Assembly (NCBI RefSeq): GCF_900101545.1
Contig: NZ_FMZU01000010.1
Span: 178,463-242,462 of the forward strand
DNA length: 64,000 nucleotides
From: Variovorax sp. CF079
GTDB lineage: Bacteria; Pseudomonadota; Gammaproteobacteria; Burkholderiales; Burkholderiaceae_C
Direction of reading: 5' to 3'
The translations under genes and the position numbers were made by a program. Under the pieces are notes generated by a model. It saw nothing but the letters and a program-made list of their open reading frames with translations, was not told the DNA's origin and did not search any database. Below, one piece after another: positions 10,449 through 19,651 of the stretch (position 1 is its first letter; each line of letters starts with the position of its first letter).

Positions 10449-10540
10449 AGCTCTCCCCCAGGCTTCGCGCACTGCTTGTCGCTGCGCCAACCCCCTCACC
10501 GGGGGCAACACCAGCGGCCCGGCAAAGCCGGTTCCGCGGT
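10449..10540 (+). repeat. intergenic GC-rich repeat, copy B
   Basis: A diverged copy of the element at 5911-5995. It has CCCCCAGGCT, TCGCTGCGCCAACCCCC, a CCCCCTCACCGGGGG hairpin and AGCGGCCCGGC in the same order. It occupies most of the 146-base gap between the binding-protein gene and the ATPase gene, so it would be inside the operon mRNA. Confidence 0.55.
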
Positions 10541-10594
10541 GTTTCCCGAACGAAGGCCGCCGCTGCGCGGGGCCTTTGTCCCAACTGAAAATAA

Positions 10595-12121
10595 TTGTTG
10601 GCGACCGTCCTCTCGCTTCGCGGCATCACCAAGCGCTTCGGCACGCTGGTGGCGAACGACGCGGTCTCGCTCGAACTGCAGGCCGGCGAGGTGCTGGCGC
10701 TCCTGGGCGAGAACGGCGCCGGCAAGTCGACGCTGATGTCGATCCTGTTCGGCCACTACACGGCCGACGCGGGCGAGATCGAGGTCTTCGGCCGGCCCCT
10801 CGCGCCCGGCAATCCGAAAGCGGCGCTGGCCGCGGGCGTGGGCATGGTGCACCAGCACTTCACGCTGGCGGACAACCTCAGCGTGCTCGACAACGTGATG
10901 ATGGGCACCGAGCCGCTGTGGCAGGGCTTCTCGCGGCGCAGCGCGGCACGCGCCAGGCTGCTGGAAGTTTCGCAGCGCTTCGGCCTGCCGGTGCAGCCGG
11001 ACGCAACGGTCGGCAACCTCTCGGTCGGCGAACGGCAGCGGGTGGAGATCCTCAAGGCGCTGTACCGCGGTGCGCGCATCCTGATCCTCGACGAACCCAC
11101 CGCCGTGCTCACGCCGCAAGAGAGCGAGGCGCTGTTCCACACCCTGGCGCAGATGGTGGCGCAGGGCCTGTCGATCATCTTCATCAGCCACAAGCTGGCC
11201 GAGGTGCTGCGCGTGTCGCATCGTATCGCGGTGCTGCGCGGCGGCAAGCTGGTGGCTGAAGCGCGCACCCCCGAGACCACGCAGGCTCAGCTCGCGCTGT
11301 GGATGGTCGGCCATGCGATCGAAGGCGTGGTGCGCAGCCCCGCGCGGCGGGTCGGCGACGCGGTCTGCGTGCTGGACCATGTGCAAACGGCCGGCAGCGG
11401 TCAGGACCGGCTGGCGGATGTGACGCTCACGCTCAGGGCCGGCGAGATCACGGCGATCGCGGGCGTTTCCGGCAATGGCCAGGTCGCGCTGGCGGAGCTG
11501 CTCTGCGGCACGCGCCGCGCGATCGGCGGCACGGTACAGCTGATGGGGCGGGCCTTGCCGGCCTCGCCTGCGCGGCTGGTCCAGCGCGGCGTGGCGCGCA
11601 TTCCCGAAGACCGGCACGCGGTCGGCGTGGTGGGCGACCTGCCGGTGTGGGAGAACGCGGTGTCGGAGCGACTGCGCAGCACGGCCTTCTCGCGCTGGCT
11701 GTGGGTGCGGCGCGCAGCCGCACGCGCCCATGCGCGGCGCATCGAGAAAGCCTATGACGTGCGCGGCGCCGGACTCGAATTGCCTGCGCGCACGCTCTCG
11801 GGCGGCAATATGCAGAAGCTGATCCTCGGGCGGGCGCTGCTGGCGCCCGATGCGACCAAAGGCCACGGCAAGGCGGCGCGGCTGATCGTCGCGCACCAGC
11901 CGAGCTGGGGACTGGACATCGGCGCCGTCGCCTATGTGCAGCAGCAGCTGATCGCAGCGCGCGATGCGGGCGCCGCGGTGCTCTTGATCTCCGACGATCT
12001 GGACGAGGTGCTGGCGCTGGGCGATCGGGTTGCCGTCATGCACGGGGGCCAGCTCGGCGAGCCGCGACCGGCCTCGGCCTGGACGCGCGAAGCCATCGGG
12101 CTCGCGATGGCGGGCTCATGA
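10595..12121 (+). CDS. ABC transporter ATPase with two nucleotide-binding domains
   Basis: 508 residues, RbsA/NupA-like with tandem ABC domains. Domain 1: Walker A GENGAGKST (about 39-47), signature LSVGERQR, Walker B ILILDEPTAVLTPQE. Domain 2: a degenerate Walker A GVSGNGQVAL, signature LSGGNMQKLILGRALL and a poorly conserved Walker B (RLIVAHQPSWGLDIG), as usual for this subfamily. It energises import by the neighbouring permeases. No ATG precedes Walker A, so translation must begin at TTG 10595 or TTG 10598; no strong Shine-Dalgarno sequence is visible. Codons 45 to 50 contain the first ATG, too late to be the start. Confidence 0.9.
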   Translation: MLATVLSLRGITKRFGTLVANDAVSLELQAGEVLALLGENGAGKSTLMSILFGHYTADAGEIEVFGRPLAPGNPKAALAAGVGMVHQHFTLADNLSVLDNVMMGTEPLWQGFSRRSAARARLLEVSQRFGLPVQPDATVGNLSVGERQRVEILKALYRGARILILDEPTAVLTPQESEALFHTLAQMVAQGLSIIFISHKLAEVLRVSHRIAVLRGGKLVAEARTPETTQAQLALWMVGHAIEGVVRSPARRVGDAVCVLDHVQTAGSGQDRLADVTLTLRAGEITAIAGVSGNGQVALAELLCGTRRAIGGTVQLMGRALPASPARLVQRGVARIPEDRHAVGVVGDLPVWENAVSERLRSTAFSRWLWVRRAAARAHARRIEKAYDVRGAGLELPARTLSGGNMQKLILGRALLAPDATKGHGKAARLIVAHQPSWGLDIGAVAYVQQQLIAARDAGAAVLLISDDLDEVLALGDRVAVMHGGQLGEPRPASAWTREAIGLAMAGS

Positions 12122-12123
12122 GC

Positions 12124-12206
12124 GCAGCGCCGGGCCGCCTCAAGCAAGCTCGCGCCCCCTCGGGGGGCAGCGAGGACACGCAGTGCCGAGCGTGGGGGCC
12201 ACATAC
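12124..12206 (-). repeat. intergenic GC-rich repeat, copy C (inverted)
   Basis: Read on the minus strand this matches copy A at 5911-5995 closely: GCCCCCACGCTC, CGTGT, TCGCTGCCCCCCGAGGGGG, then GAGGCGGCCCGGCGC. It lies between the ATPase gene and the first permease gene in opposite orientation to copies A and B. Confidence 0.7.
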
Positions 12207-13268
12207 ATGAGGCTGGAGCGCCGCCATGAGACCTCGCGCGCGGCACTGGTGCTGGCACCCTTCGGCGCCGTCGTCTTCACCCTGCTGGTCAGCGCGCTGC
12301 TGGTGCTCTGGGCCGGCGCGCCGGTGGGCCGCACTTATGCGCTGCTGCTGCAGGGTGGCTTCGGCTCGGTGTTCGCCTGGAGCGAGACGCTGGCGCGCGC
12401 GATTCCGCTGATCCTGACCGGGCTGGCCGCCACCGTGGCTTTCAAGGCCCGGCTCTTCAACATCGGCGCCGAGGGCCAGCTCTACGGCGGCGCGCTGGCG
12501 GCCGTGGCCGTGGGCGGGCTGCATGGCGGCACGGGCTTCGCGCTGCCGGTCTGGCTGCTGTTCACGCTGATGATGCTAGCCGCCGCAGTCGCCGGCGCTC
12601 TGCTGCTGCTCGGCCCGGCGCTGATGAAGAACAAGCTCGGCGTCGATGAGGTGGTGACCACGCTGCTCTTCAATTTCATCGTGCTGCTCGGCGTCTCGGC
12701 GATGCTCGACGGGCCGATGAAGGACCCGACCGCGATGGGCTGGCCGCAGAGCGTGTCGCTGCAGCCCGAGCTCGAACTGGGCCGGCTGATCGCGCAGACC
12801 CGCGTGCACACCGGCCTGCTGTGGGCCGGCGCGCTGTCGGTGCTGGTCTGGGTGTTGTTCAAGTACACGGTGATCGGCTTCGACATCCGCGCGGTCGGCG
12901 CGAATGCGCGCGCCGCGGCCTTTGCGGGCGTGCCGGTCACGCGCACCGTCGTGCTGGTGGCGTTGCTTTCGGGTGCGCTGGCCGGGTTGGCGGGCGCGAT
13001 CGAGGTGGCGGGCCGCACCAGCTACGTCACGCTCGACATGTCGCCCGGCTACGGCTACAGCGGCATCGTGATCGCGATGCTGGCCGGCCTGCATCCGCTG
13101 GGCGTGCTGGCGGCGGGCGTGTTCGTCGCCGGCGTGCTGGTCGGTGCCGACACGATGAGCCGGGCGATCGGCGTGCCGACCTATGTCGCGGACGTGATCG
13201 TGGCTGCCTCGCTGATTGCGGTGCTGGTGGCGACCTTGCTCACACAGTATCGAGTGCGATGGAAGTAG
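12207..13268 (+). CDS. ABC transporter permease 1 (BPD_transp_2 type)
   Basis: 353 residues, mostly hydrophobic with about eight to ten membrane segments, in the nucleoside/sugar permease family. Typical stretches: IPLILTGLAATVAFKARLFNIGAEGQLYGGAL, LMKNKLGVDEVVTTLLFNFIVLL, and IRAVGANARAAAFAGV (the coupling-helix region). It forms the inner-membrane channel with the next gene product. I use ATG 12207; the open frame extends upstream through repeat copy C, which is not coding. It overlaps the next gene by 10 bases. Confidence 0.93.
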   Translation: MRLERRHETSRAALVLAPFGAVVFTLLVSALLVLWAGAPVGRTYALLLQGGFGSVFAWSETLARAIPLILTGLAATVAFKARLFNIGAEGQLYGGALAAVAVGGLHGGTGFALPVWLLFTLMMLAAAVAGALLLLGPALMKNKLGVDEVVTTLLFNFIVLLGVSAMLDGPMKDPTAMGWPQSVSLQPELELGRLIAQTRVHTGLLWAGALSVLVWVLFKYTVIGFDIRAVGANARAAAFAGVPVTRTVVLVALLSGALAGLAGAIEVAGRTSYVTLDMSPGYGYSGIVIAMLAGLHPLGVLAAGVFVAGVLVGADTMSRAIGVPTYVADVIVAASLIAVLVATLLTQYRVRWK

Positions 13269-14179
13269 TCGACATCCTCGGCAATGCCTCTTTCTGGGTC
13301 GCGGTGCTGCGCATCGCCACGCCGCTGATCTTCGGCACCCTGGGCGTGCTGCTGTGCGAGCGCGCGGGCGTGCTGAACCTCGGCATCGAGGGCATCATGG
13401 TCGCCGGCGCCTTTGCCGGCTGGCTCTCGGTCTATGCGGGCGCGCCGCTGTGGGTGGGCGTCGCGGTGGCGGCGTTGACGGGCGCGGTCTTCGGCCTGCT
13501 GCACGCCTTCCTGACCGTGGGCCTCGCGCTCTCGCAGCATGTCTCGGGCCTGGGCATCACGCTGCTGGCGACGGCGCTCAGCTACTACGGCTACCGCGTG
13601 AGCTTTCCGAAGGTCAACACGCCGCCGACCGTCACGCCCTTCGCGCCGATGGAATGGTTGCACATCCCGGTGCTCGATGCGCAGACGCCGCTCACGCTGT
13701 TCGCGCTGCTGCTGGTGCCGGTGCTCGCGTACATCCTCTACCGCACGCCGCTGGGCCTGGCGCTGCGCATGGTCGGCGAGAACCCGCAGGCGGCCGAGGG
13801 CCAGGGCGTCTCGGTCGCAGCCACGCGCAGCGGCGCCATCGTCGCCGGTTCGGCGCTGATGGGCGTGGCGGGCTCCTTCCTCACGCTGTCGGCCTTCAAC
13901 GCCTTCTTCTTCAACATGGTCAACGGCCGCGGGTGGATCTGCGTCGCGCTGGTGGTGTTTGCCTCCTGGCGGCCCGGCAAGGCCCTGCTGGGCGCCCTGC
14001 TGTTCGCTTTTTTCGACGCGCTGCAGCTGCGGCTGCAACAATCCGGCGATGCCGTGCTGCCCTACCAGCTCTACCTGATGCTGCCCTATGTGCTGTCGAT
14101 CGTGGCGCTGGTGCTGGTGGCGCGCAAGGCCAGCTATCCGCAAGCCCTCATGAAGCCCTATCTCAAAGGCGAACGTTAG
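13259..14179 (+). CDS. ABC transporter permease 2 (BPD_transp_2 type)
   Basis: 306 residues with about eight to ten membrane segments. Family landmarks are ATPLIFGTLGVLLCERAGVLNLGIEGIMVAGAFAG (split here by position only), GLGITLLATALSYYGYR, and LALRMVGENPQAAEGQGVSV. It is the smaller permease of the heterodimeric channel, as NupQ is to NupP. ATG 13259 lies inside the end of the preceding permease gene (10-base overlap), so the two are coupled. The deaminase gene follows after 2 bases. Confidence 0.93.
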   Translation: MEVVDILGNASFWVAVLRIATPLIFGTLGVLLCERAGVLNLGIEGIMVAGAFAGWLSVYAGAPLWVGVAVAALTGAVFGLLHAFLTVGLALSQHVSGLGITLLATALSYYGYRVSFPKVNTPPTVTPFAPMEWLHIPVLDAQTPLTLFALLLVPVLAYILYRTPLGLALRMVGENPQAAEGQGVSVAATRSGAIVAGSALMGVAGSFLTLSAFNAFFFNMVNGRGWICVALVVFASWRPGKALLGALLFAFFDALQLRLQQSGDAVLPYQLYLMLPYVLSIVALVLVARKASYPQALMKPYLKGER

Positions 14180-14181
14180 CC

Positions 14182-15462
14182 ATGCTCGATCTGCTCGTCC
14201 AAAACGCCACGCTACCCGACGGTCGCAGCGGCATGTCGATCGCGGTGCAGGGCGGCCGCATCATCGAAGTCACCGCAGGGCTCGATGCGCCGGCTGCTGA
14301 AAAACTCGACGCCCAGGGCCTGCTGGTCGCGCCCCATTTCGTCGACCCGCACTTCCACATGGACGCCACGCTGAGCTACGGCCTGCCGCGCGTCAACCAG
14401 AGCGGCACGCTGCTCGAAGGCATTGCGTTGTGGGGCGAGCTCAAGCCGCTGCTCACGGCCGAGGCACTGATCGAGCGCGCACTCGCCTACTGCGATTGGG
14501 CAGTCGCCAAGGGCCTGCTCGCGATCCGCAGCCATGTCGACACCAGCGACCCCAGCCTGCTCGCGGTGGATGCGCTGCTCGAAGTCAAGCGGCGCGTGGC
14601 GCCTTACCTGGACCTGCAGCTGGTCGCTTTCCCGCAGGACGGTGTGCTGCGTTCGCCCGGTGGCGTCGACAACCTGAAGCGCGCGCTCGACTTGGGGCTA
14701 GACGTGGTCGGCGGCATTCCGCACTTCGAACGCACCATGGCCGACGGCGCCGCGAGCGTGAAACTGCTGTGCGAGCTGGCCGCCGAGCGCGGCCTGCCGG
14801 TGGACATGCACTGCGACGAATCGGACGACCCGCTTTCGCGCCACATCGAGACGCTGGCCTTCGAGGCGCAGCGCCTGGGCTTGCACGGCCGGGTCACGGG
14901 CTCGCACTGCACCTCGATGCATTCGATGGACAACTACTACGTGAGCAAGCTGCTGCCGCTCATTGCCGAGGCCGGCGTCAGCGTGATCGCGAATCCGCTG
15001 ATCAACATCACCCTGCAGGGCCGCCACGACAGCTACCCCAAGCGGCGCGGCATGACGCGCGTGCCCGAGCTGATGGCCCAGGGCGTGAACGTCGCCTTCG
15101 GCCACGACTGCGTGATGGACCCCTGGTACGGCATGGGTTCGGGCGACATGCTCGAGGTCGCGCACATGGGCCTGCACGTGGCGCAGATGACCAGCCAGCG
15201 CGGCATCCGGCAGTGCTTCGATGCAGTCACGGTCAATGCCGCCAAGGTCTTCGGGCTCGACGGCTATGGCCTCGAAACGGGTTGCGATGCCAGCTTCGTG
15301 CTGCTGCAGGCGCGCGATCCGGTCGAGGCGATCCGGCTGCGCGCGACGCGGCTCAAGGTGTATCGCAAGGGCCGGCTGCTGGCCGAGACGCCGGCTGCGA
15401 CGGCGGCCCTGCACCTGGCGGACCGGCCGGCGGCCACCGCCTGGATGCATCCGAAGAACTGA
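14182..15462 (+). CDS. cytosine-deaminase-family amidohydrolase
   Basis: 426 residues, the length and fold of E. coli CodA. Metal and catalytic residues align with a constant offset of 4: H57 and H59 (HFHMD), Q152 (FPQDG), H210 and E213 (DMHCDES), H242 (GSHCTSMHS) and D309 (GHDCVMDPWY). The residue after the catalytic aspartate, D314 in CodA, is C310 here, a position known to tune substrate choice. It therefore deaminates a pyrimidine-like ring, perhaps cytosine to uracil, but another base is possible. Last gene of the uracil-catabolism and transport operon; the uracil it would make suits the upstream enzymes. Cytosolic, no signal peptide. Confidence 0.88.
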   Translation: MLDLLVQNATLPDGRSGMSIAVQGGRIIEVTAGLDAPAAEKLDAQGLLVAPHFVDPHFHMDATLSYGLPRVNQSGTLLEGIALWGELKPLLTAEALIERALAYCDWAVAKGLLAIRSHVDTSDPSLLAVDALLEVKRRVAPYLDLQLVAFPQDGVLRSPGGVDNLKRALDLGLDVVGGIPHFERTMADGAASVKLLCELAAERGLPVDMHCDESDDPLSRHIETLAFEAQRLGLHGRVTGSHCTSMHSMDNYYVSKLLPLIAEAGVSVIANPLINITLQGRHDSYPKRRGMTRVPELMAQGVNVAFGHDCVMDPWYGMGSGDMLEVAHMGLHVAQMTSQRGIRQCFDAVTVNAAKVFGLDGYGLETGCDASFVLLQARDPVEAIRLRATRLKVYRKGRLLAETPAATAALHLADRPAATAWMHPKN

Positions 15463-15464
15463 TC

Positions 15465-15986
15465 TCAGGCCGGCGCAGCGACCGCGCGCCACATGTGGAC
15501 CTTCGACAGGAAGGTGCCGCCCTGCGCGATGGCGAACGGTTCGACGCCGAAGGCGGCAAAGCCGCAGCGCTCGTAGAGGGCCTGCGCGGCATCGTTGCCC
15601 TGGGTCACCGTCAACTGGACCAGCCTGACGCCCTCGCGCGCGGAGGCCTCCGCGAGCAGGCCCAACACCAGCTCACGGCCGAAGCCGCCTTGCCGGGCGG
15701 CCGGCGCGACATACATGCCGAACAGGTTCGCCTTGTGCCGCGACTTCTCGCGCGACTCGAACAGGATGCCCGCTGCGCCCGCAAGAAGGCCCTTGTGGTC
15801 GAACGCACCCAGCACGATCTGCGGTGCCGTCGGTGAAACATCGAGCCGCGACGTCCACCACGACAGCGGCAAGGCCTCGCGCTCGGCCACCGTGGAGGTG
15901 AAGGCATCGGGATGGCGCCCGTAGGCTTCGAGCATCAACGCCCGGTAGGCCTCGGCGTCGTCGGGGGTCAGGCGGCGAAGGCTCAC
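15465..15986 (-). CDS. GNAT-family N-acetyltransferase
   Basis: 173 residues. GNAT core motifs: VSLRRLTPDDAEAYRALMLEAYGRHP at the start, a central strand IVLGAFDHKGLLAGAAGI, the acetyl-CoA loop MYVAPAARQGGFGRELVLGL, and NDAAQALYERCGFAAFG near the end. The substrate is unknown. GTG 15986 is preferred because the family alignment begins at VSLRR; the frame upstream runs through the preceding gene and is Arg/Ser-rich noise. Only 4 bases separate it from the upstream monooxygenase gene, so the two are probably co-transcribed. Confidence 0.8.
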   Translation of the reverse strand: MSLRRLTPDDAEAYRALMLEAYGRHPDAFTSTVAEREALPLSWWTSRLDVSPTAPQIVLGAFDHKGLLAGAAGILFESREKSRHKANLFGMYVAPAARQGGFGRELVLGLLAEASAREGVRLVQLTVTQGNDAAQALYERCGFAAFGVEPFAIAQGGTFLSKVHMWRAVAAPA

Positions 15987-15990
15987 GGTC

Positions 15991-16287
15991 TCACAGCTTG
16001 ACGGGCTCGGCCTCGTAGATCTGGATCGTGGGCGCCGCCGCAGCAAGCCCGCCGACCGCCTTGGCGAAGGCACGCGAGGCCGGGACCGCAAAGTGGGCCA
16101 GGAGTGCCGCGCGATCTACCCATTGCTCGACGAAGACCAGGCGCAGCGCGTTTTCCGCGTCGCGGTGCACGGCATGCGAGATGCAGCCCGGCTCGGCGCG
16201 CGAACGGCGCACGTGTTCGAGGCTCAGCGCGAGGACTTCGTCCACGGTGTCGCTCTTGGCGAGGATGTCGCCGGTCACAAGAATCAT
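15991..16287 (-). CDS. ABM-domain putative quinol monooxygenase
   Basis: 98 residues, a single antibiotic-biosynthesis-monooxygenase (YgiN-like) domain: MILVTGDILAKSDTVDEVL, SRAEPGCISHAVHRDAEN, LVFVEQWVDRAALLAHFAVP. Members are small dimeric ferredoxin-like proteins, some oxidising quinols or aromatic compounds without cofactor. Substrate is unknown. It sits between a DUF3224 gene (15-base gap) and a GNAT gene, all on the minus strand. Confidence 0.8.
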   Translation of the reverse strand: MILVTGDILAKSDTVDEVLALSLEHVRRSRAEPGCISHAVHRDAENALRLVFVEQWVDRAALLAHFAVPASRAFAKAVGGLAAAAPTIQIYEAEPVKL

Positions 16288-16302
16288 GAGACTCTCCTTG
16301 GG

Positions 16303-16707
16303 TCACGCGCCTTCGGGCAGGCTGTAGTCGAAATCGTAGAAATGCTTGCCGTCTGCGATGCGGATCGCCAGCCTGCCTGCAAGGCCGGCGAGCTGGCCGG
16401 TGGCCGAATCCGGCACGACGGTGATCGACAGCTGCTGCTCGCCGCGCGTCATGGTGCCCGTGTGCTGCAGGACGAAGCTGCCCTCGCGGCCGTGCAGCGT
16501 CGCCGCCACGCGCTCGATGGCCACGTAGCCGGCCGATCCAAGCGTCGTCGTGACGGCGCTCAGCATCTCGCCCTGGCCGGTGCCCGCGAGGTCGCCGCTG
16601 AACTGCTTGTCGAGCGACATCCTGCCGAGCGTCGCGCCTTCGGTCTGCTCGCTCTGCCAGAGCGGCCGCATCTTCACTTCGAAGGTGCCGCTTGCCTTTT
16701 TGTTCAT
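16303..16707 (-). CDS. DUF3224 domain protein
   Basis: 134 residues, one DUF3224 domain: [65 protein letters not shown] and a C-terminal [24 protein letters not shown]. The family forms small beta-barrel proteins resembling allene-oxide-cyclase-like folds; no activity is established that I know of. No signal peptide, so probably cytoplasmic. The upstream exonuclease I gene ends 18 bases away on the same strand. Confidence 0.8.
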   Translation of the reverse strand: MNKKASGTFEVKMRPLWQSEQTEGATLGRMSLDKQFSGDLAGTGQGEMLSAVTTTLGSAGYVAIERVAATLHGREGSFVLQHTGTMTRGEQQLSITVVPDSATGQLAGLAGRLAIRIADGKHFYDFDYSLPEGA

Positions 16708-16725
16708 GGGTGCTCCCTCTCTTCC

Positions 16726-18165
16726 TCAAACCGCGGGCGCGATCGCCTCGGCGTATTTGTAGAGTGCGCCGAGGATCTCTTCGCCGCGCTCATCGGCCGT
16801 CTCGGCCAGCACATCGATCTCGGCAAAGAGCTGGTCGACGTTGCGCACCCCGCCCTCGCCTTCGAGCAGGCGCGCGACGCGATGCGCCTCCCAGCGTTCG
16901 GTTTCGTCTTCGTCGAGGGTATCGGGAAAGTTGCGGGCCCGGTAGCGGAACAGCAGCTCTTCGAGCCGTGGATCGTCGAAGCCGGTGCGCGAATGTGCGA
17001 GCTCCGCCGGCGACAGGCTGCGCAGCTGGGTCAGCCGCCGGCGATCGCCATTGCCGACGAAGCCGCCGTAGAGGTCTTCGTCGACGTCCGGCGCTGCTTC
17101 GCGCGGCCGCTCGTAGACCTGGGGCCAGATCGCGCTCATGTCGGGCAAGGCGGCCGCCAGCGCGGCGTTGCGCAGCGCCGCTTCGAGGTCGATGCTCCAG
17201 CGCGTGGCCATGGCCGGCGCCAAGGTCTTCAGGTTGCCGACCACCATCGGCGACTTGTTCAGGTGCACGCTCTTCACCGGCAGGCGCAGCACGCCTTCGG
17301 GCAGATCGGCGCTTCGCGTGAAAAGGCGTTGGCGCAGCGTCGCCACGTCGAGGTCGCGCAGCTCGCTCGGGTCGTGCGCCAGGTCCCAGGCGATCAGCTC
17401 GTTCTTGTTGGTCGGATGGCTCGCGAGCGGCCACATCACGGCCAGGCAGCCGCGCTCGGCCGGGAACATGCCGGAGACATGCAGGAAAGGCCGTGCCGAC
17501 TCGCGCGTGGCCGGCAGGCCCAGTTCGCTCGCGACCCGGTCTTTCCTGTGCAGCGCGAAGGCGAAGTCGAAGAGCTTGGGCTGCTTGTCGCGGATCAGCC
17601 GCGCCAGCGCGATCGTGGCGCGCACGTCCGACAGCGCATCGTGGGCCGATTCGTGGAGCAAGCCGTTGGCGCGCGCCAGGTCTTCGAGCTTGAAGCTCTG
17701 CGTGCCGTCGTCCTTTTTCGGCCATTCGATGCCGTCGGGACGCAAGGCATAGGTGAGCCGCACGACGTCGAGCAGGTCCCAACGGCCGCAGTCGTTCTGC
17801 CACTCGCGCGCATAGGGATCGATGAGGTTGCGCCAGAACAGGAAGCGCGTCACCTCGTCGTCGAAGCGGATGGTGTTGTAGCCGACGCCGATGGTGCCGG
17901 GCTGCGAGAACGCGCGTTCGATCTGCGCGGCGAACTCATGCTCCGGAATGCCGCGCTCGAGGCAGATCTGCGGCGTGATGCCGGTGATCAGGCAGGCCCC
18001 CGGGCTCGGCAGGTAGTCCGGCGCGGGCTTGCAGTAGATCATCATGGGCTCGCCGATCTCGTTGAGAGCGGCGTCGGTGCGGATGGCGGCGAACTGCGAG
18101 GGCCGGTCGCGACGCGGCACGGTGCCGAAGGTTTCGTAGTCGTGCCAGAGGAAGGTTTGGGACAT
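16726..18165 (-). CDS. sbcB: exodeoxyribonuclease I
   Basis: 479 residues, normal length for ExoI. The N-terminal DnaQ-like exonuclease has WHDYETFG (D-x-E, residues 8-10), GYNTIRFDDEVTRFLFWRN, and AHDALSDVRATIALARLI (H and D of DEDDh). The SH3-like and helical C-terminal parts follow. It degrades single-stranded DNA 3' to 5' and acts in recombination and mismatch repair. ATG 18165 gives the canonical start MSQTFLWHDYE; the frame upstream belongs to the cardiolipin synthase gene. The cls stop is 2 bases upstream. Confidence 0.95.
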   Translation of the reverse strand: MSQTFLWHDYETFGTVPRRDRPSQFAAIRTDAALNEIGEPMMIYCKPAPDYLPSPGACLITGITPQICLERGIPEHEFAAQIERAFSQPGTIGVGYNTIRFDDEVTRFLFWRNLIDPYAREWQNDCGRWDLLDVVRLTYALRPDGIEWPKKDDGTQSFKLEDLARANGLLHESAHDALSDVRATIALARLIRDKQPKLFDFAFALHRKDRVASELGLPATRESARPFLHVSGMFPAERGCLAVMWPLASHPTNKNELIAWDLAHDPSELRDLDVATLRQRLFTRSADLPEGVLRLPVKSVHLNKSPMVVGNLKTLAPAMATRWSIDLEAALRNAALAAALPDMSAIWPQVYERPREAAPDVDEDLYGGFVGNGDRRRLTQLRSLSPAELAHSRTGFDDPRLEELLFRYRARNFPDTLDEDETERWEAHRVARLLEGEGGVRNVDQLFAEIDVLAETADERGEEILGALYKYAEAIAPAV

Positions 18166-18167
18166 CG

Positions 18168-19625
18168 TCAGAGCAAAGGTGAGAAAAGGCGTGCCGTCGC
18201 GTCGCCGAGCTGGGGAAGGAAGCTGCGCTTCCGGTTGGCGCGCACGGCCGCGGCGCTGTGAAGGTCGGTTTCGAACTGCGCGGCGAGCGGCTTGGCCAGC
18301 GCCGGACCATAGATCACGGCGCACACCTCGAAGTTGAGCCGGAAGCTGCGGTTGTCGAAATTGGCGGTGCCGATCATCGCGCAGTTGTCGTCCACCACCA
18401 GCGTCTTGGAATGCAGCATGCGCGCCTTGTATTCCCAGATCTTGACGCCGGCCGCGATGAGCTCGTCGTAGTAGGAGCGCGCCGCGGCGCTCACGATCAG
18501 CGAGTCGCTGCGCCGCGGCACCAGGAGGCGCACGTCGACGCCGCGCAGCGCCGCGCTGGTAAGCGCCATCAAGGCCGGTTCGCCGGGCACGAAATACGGC
18601 GTGGTGAGCCATGCGCGCTGCGCCGCCGAGTGGATGGCCGCGACATGCATGCGGTGGATGGCTTCGAGGCCGCTGTCGGGACCGCTGGTGACGATCTGCA
18701 CCGGAATGTCACCCGCGCCCTCCTCGGCCGGCAGGCGCGGCAGCAGCCTGTCGATGGCTTCGTCCATCCGGCGCGGATCCTCGCCGGTGGCGTAGGCCCA
18801 GTCTTCGAGAAAGGTGGTCTGCAGCCAGCGCACCGCGCTGCCTTCGATGCACAGGTGGACGTCGTGATACGCGTCGGGCCGCACCCGCCGGTCTTCCTCG
18901 TCGGTGATGTTGACGCCGCCGGTGAAGCCCACGCGCCCGTCGCACACCACGATCTTGCGGTGGGTGCGGTAGTTGGTCACGGGCCGCAGCCGCCGGCCGA
19001 TGCGGGTGTCGTGAAACAGCGCCACCTGGATGCCGGCGGCCTGCATCGGCGCCATGAACTTGCGGCCGATGCGCTTGGAGCCGAGGGCATCGAGCAGCAG
19101 GCGCACGGTGACGCCCTCTCGCGCGCGTTCGATCAGCAGGTCGCGCAGCGCGGTGCCGATCGTGTCGGGCTCGAAGATGTAGTACTCGAGGTGCACGTGG
19201 TCGCGTGCGCTGCCGATCGCTTCGAAGATGGCGTCGAAGGTGCTGGCACCGCCGGACAACAGGCGGGCCGCCGTCGCGCTCGACACCGGCAGGCCGCTGG
19301 CGGCGGTGCCCAGCGCGGCCATCTGCCGCAGGGCGGGCGGCGCACGTTCCGCGGCCTCGCGCAGCGTGGCGACGTCGGCCGGCGCCTGGGCGATCGCGCG
19401 GCTGCGCAGCCGCTTCAGGCGCTGCTTCTTCAAGCGCTGCGGCCCGAGGAAGTAGTAGATGACGAAGCCGGCGAAGGGCAGCAGCGCCAGCGAGAGGATC
19501 CAGCTCATCGTCGACACCGGCGCGCGCTTCTGCATCACGATCCAGACGGACAACACCGCGATGTAGCCGCTCCATGCCAGGGAGAGGCCGGTCTTCCATT
19601 CGTGGCTGAGCTCGGGGACGATCAA
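18168..19625 (-). CDS. cls: cardiolipin synthase (phospholipase D family)
   Basis: 485 residues from TTG 19625. Two N-terminal membrane helices (SLAWSGYIAVLSVWIVM and TMSWILSLALLPFAGFVIYYFLG) precede two phospholipase-D HKD motifs: HRKIVVCDGRVGFTGG and HSKTLVVDDNCAMIGTANFD. The enzyme joins two phosphatidylglycerols to cardiolipin at the inner membrane. The frame stays open to TTG 19667, but that codon lies inside the terminator hairpin at 19652-19680, so the later TTG is more credible; the start remains uncertain. ClpA lies upstream on the same strand behind that terminator. Confidence 0.9.
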   Translation of the reverse strand: MIVPELSHEWKTGLSLAWSGYIAVLSVWIVMQKRAPVSTMSWILSLALLPFAGFVIYYFLGPQRLKKQRLKRLRSRAIAQAPADVATLREAAERAPPALRQMAALGTAASGLPVSSATAARLLSGGASTFDAIFEAIGSARDHVHLEYYIFEPDTIGTALRDLLIERAREGVTVRLLLDALGSKRIGRKFMAPMQAAGIQVALFHDTRIGRRLRPVTNYRTHRKIVVCDGRVGFTGGVNITDEEDRRVRPDAYHDVHLCIEGSAVRWLQTTFLEDWAYATGEDPRRMDEAIDRLLPRLPAEEGAGDIPVQIVTSGPDSGLEAIHRMHVAAIHSAAQRAWLTTPYFVPGEPALMALTSAALRGVDVRLLVPRRSDSLIVSAAARSYYDELIAAGVKIWEYKARMLHSKTLVVDDNCAMIGTANFDNRSFRLNFEVCAVIYGPALAKPLAAQFETDLHSAAAVRANRKRSFLPQLGDATARLFSPLL

Positions 19626-19651
19626 GGGCGAAAGAGGTCGGTGAATGAAAA

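Noticed and set aside
16093..18261. 722-codon plus-strand open frame opposite sbcB
   Set aside because: Antisense shadow of a high-GC gene; the minus strand encodes a full exonuclease I with all motifs, and the plus frame has no recognisable domain.
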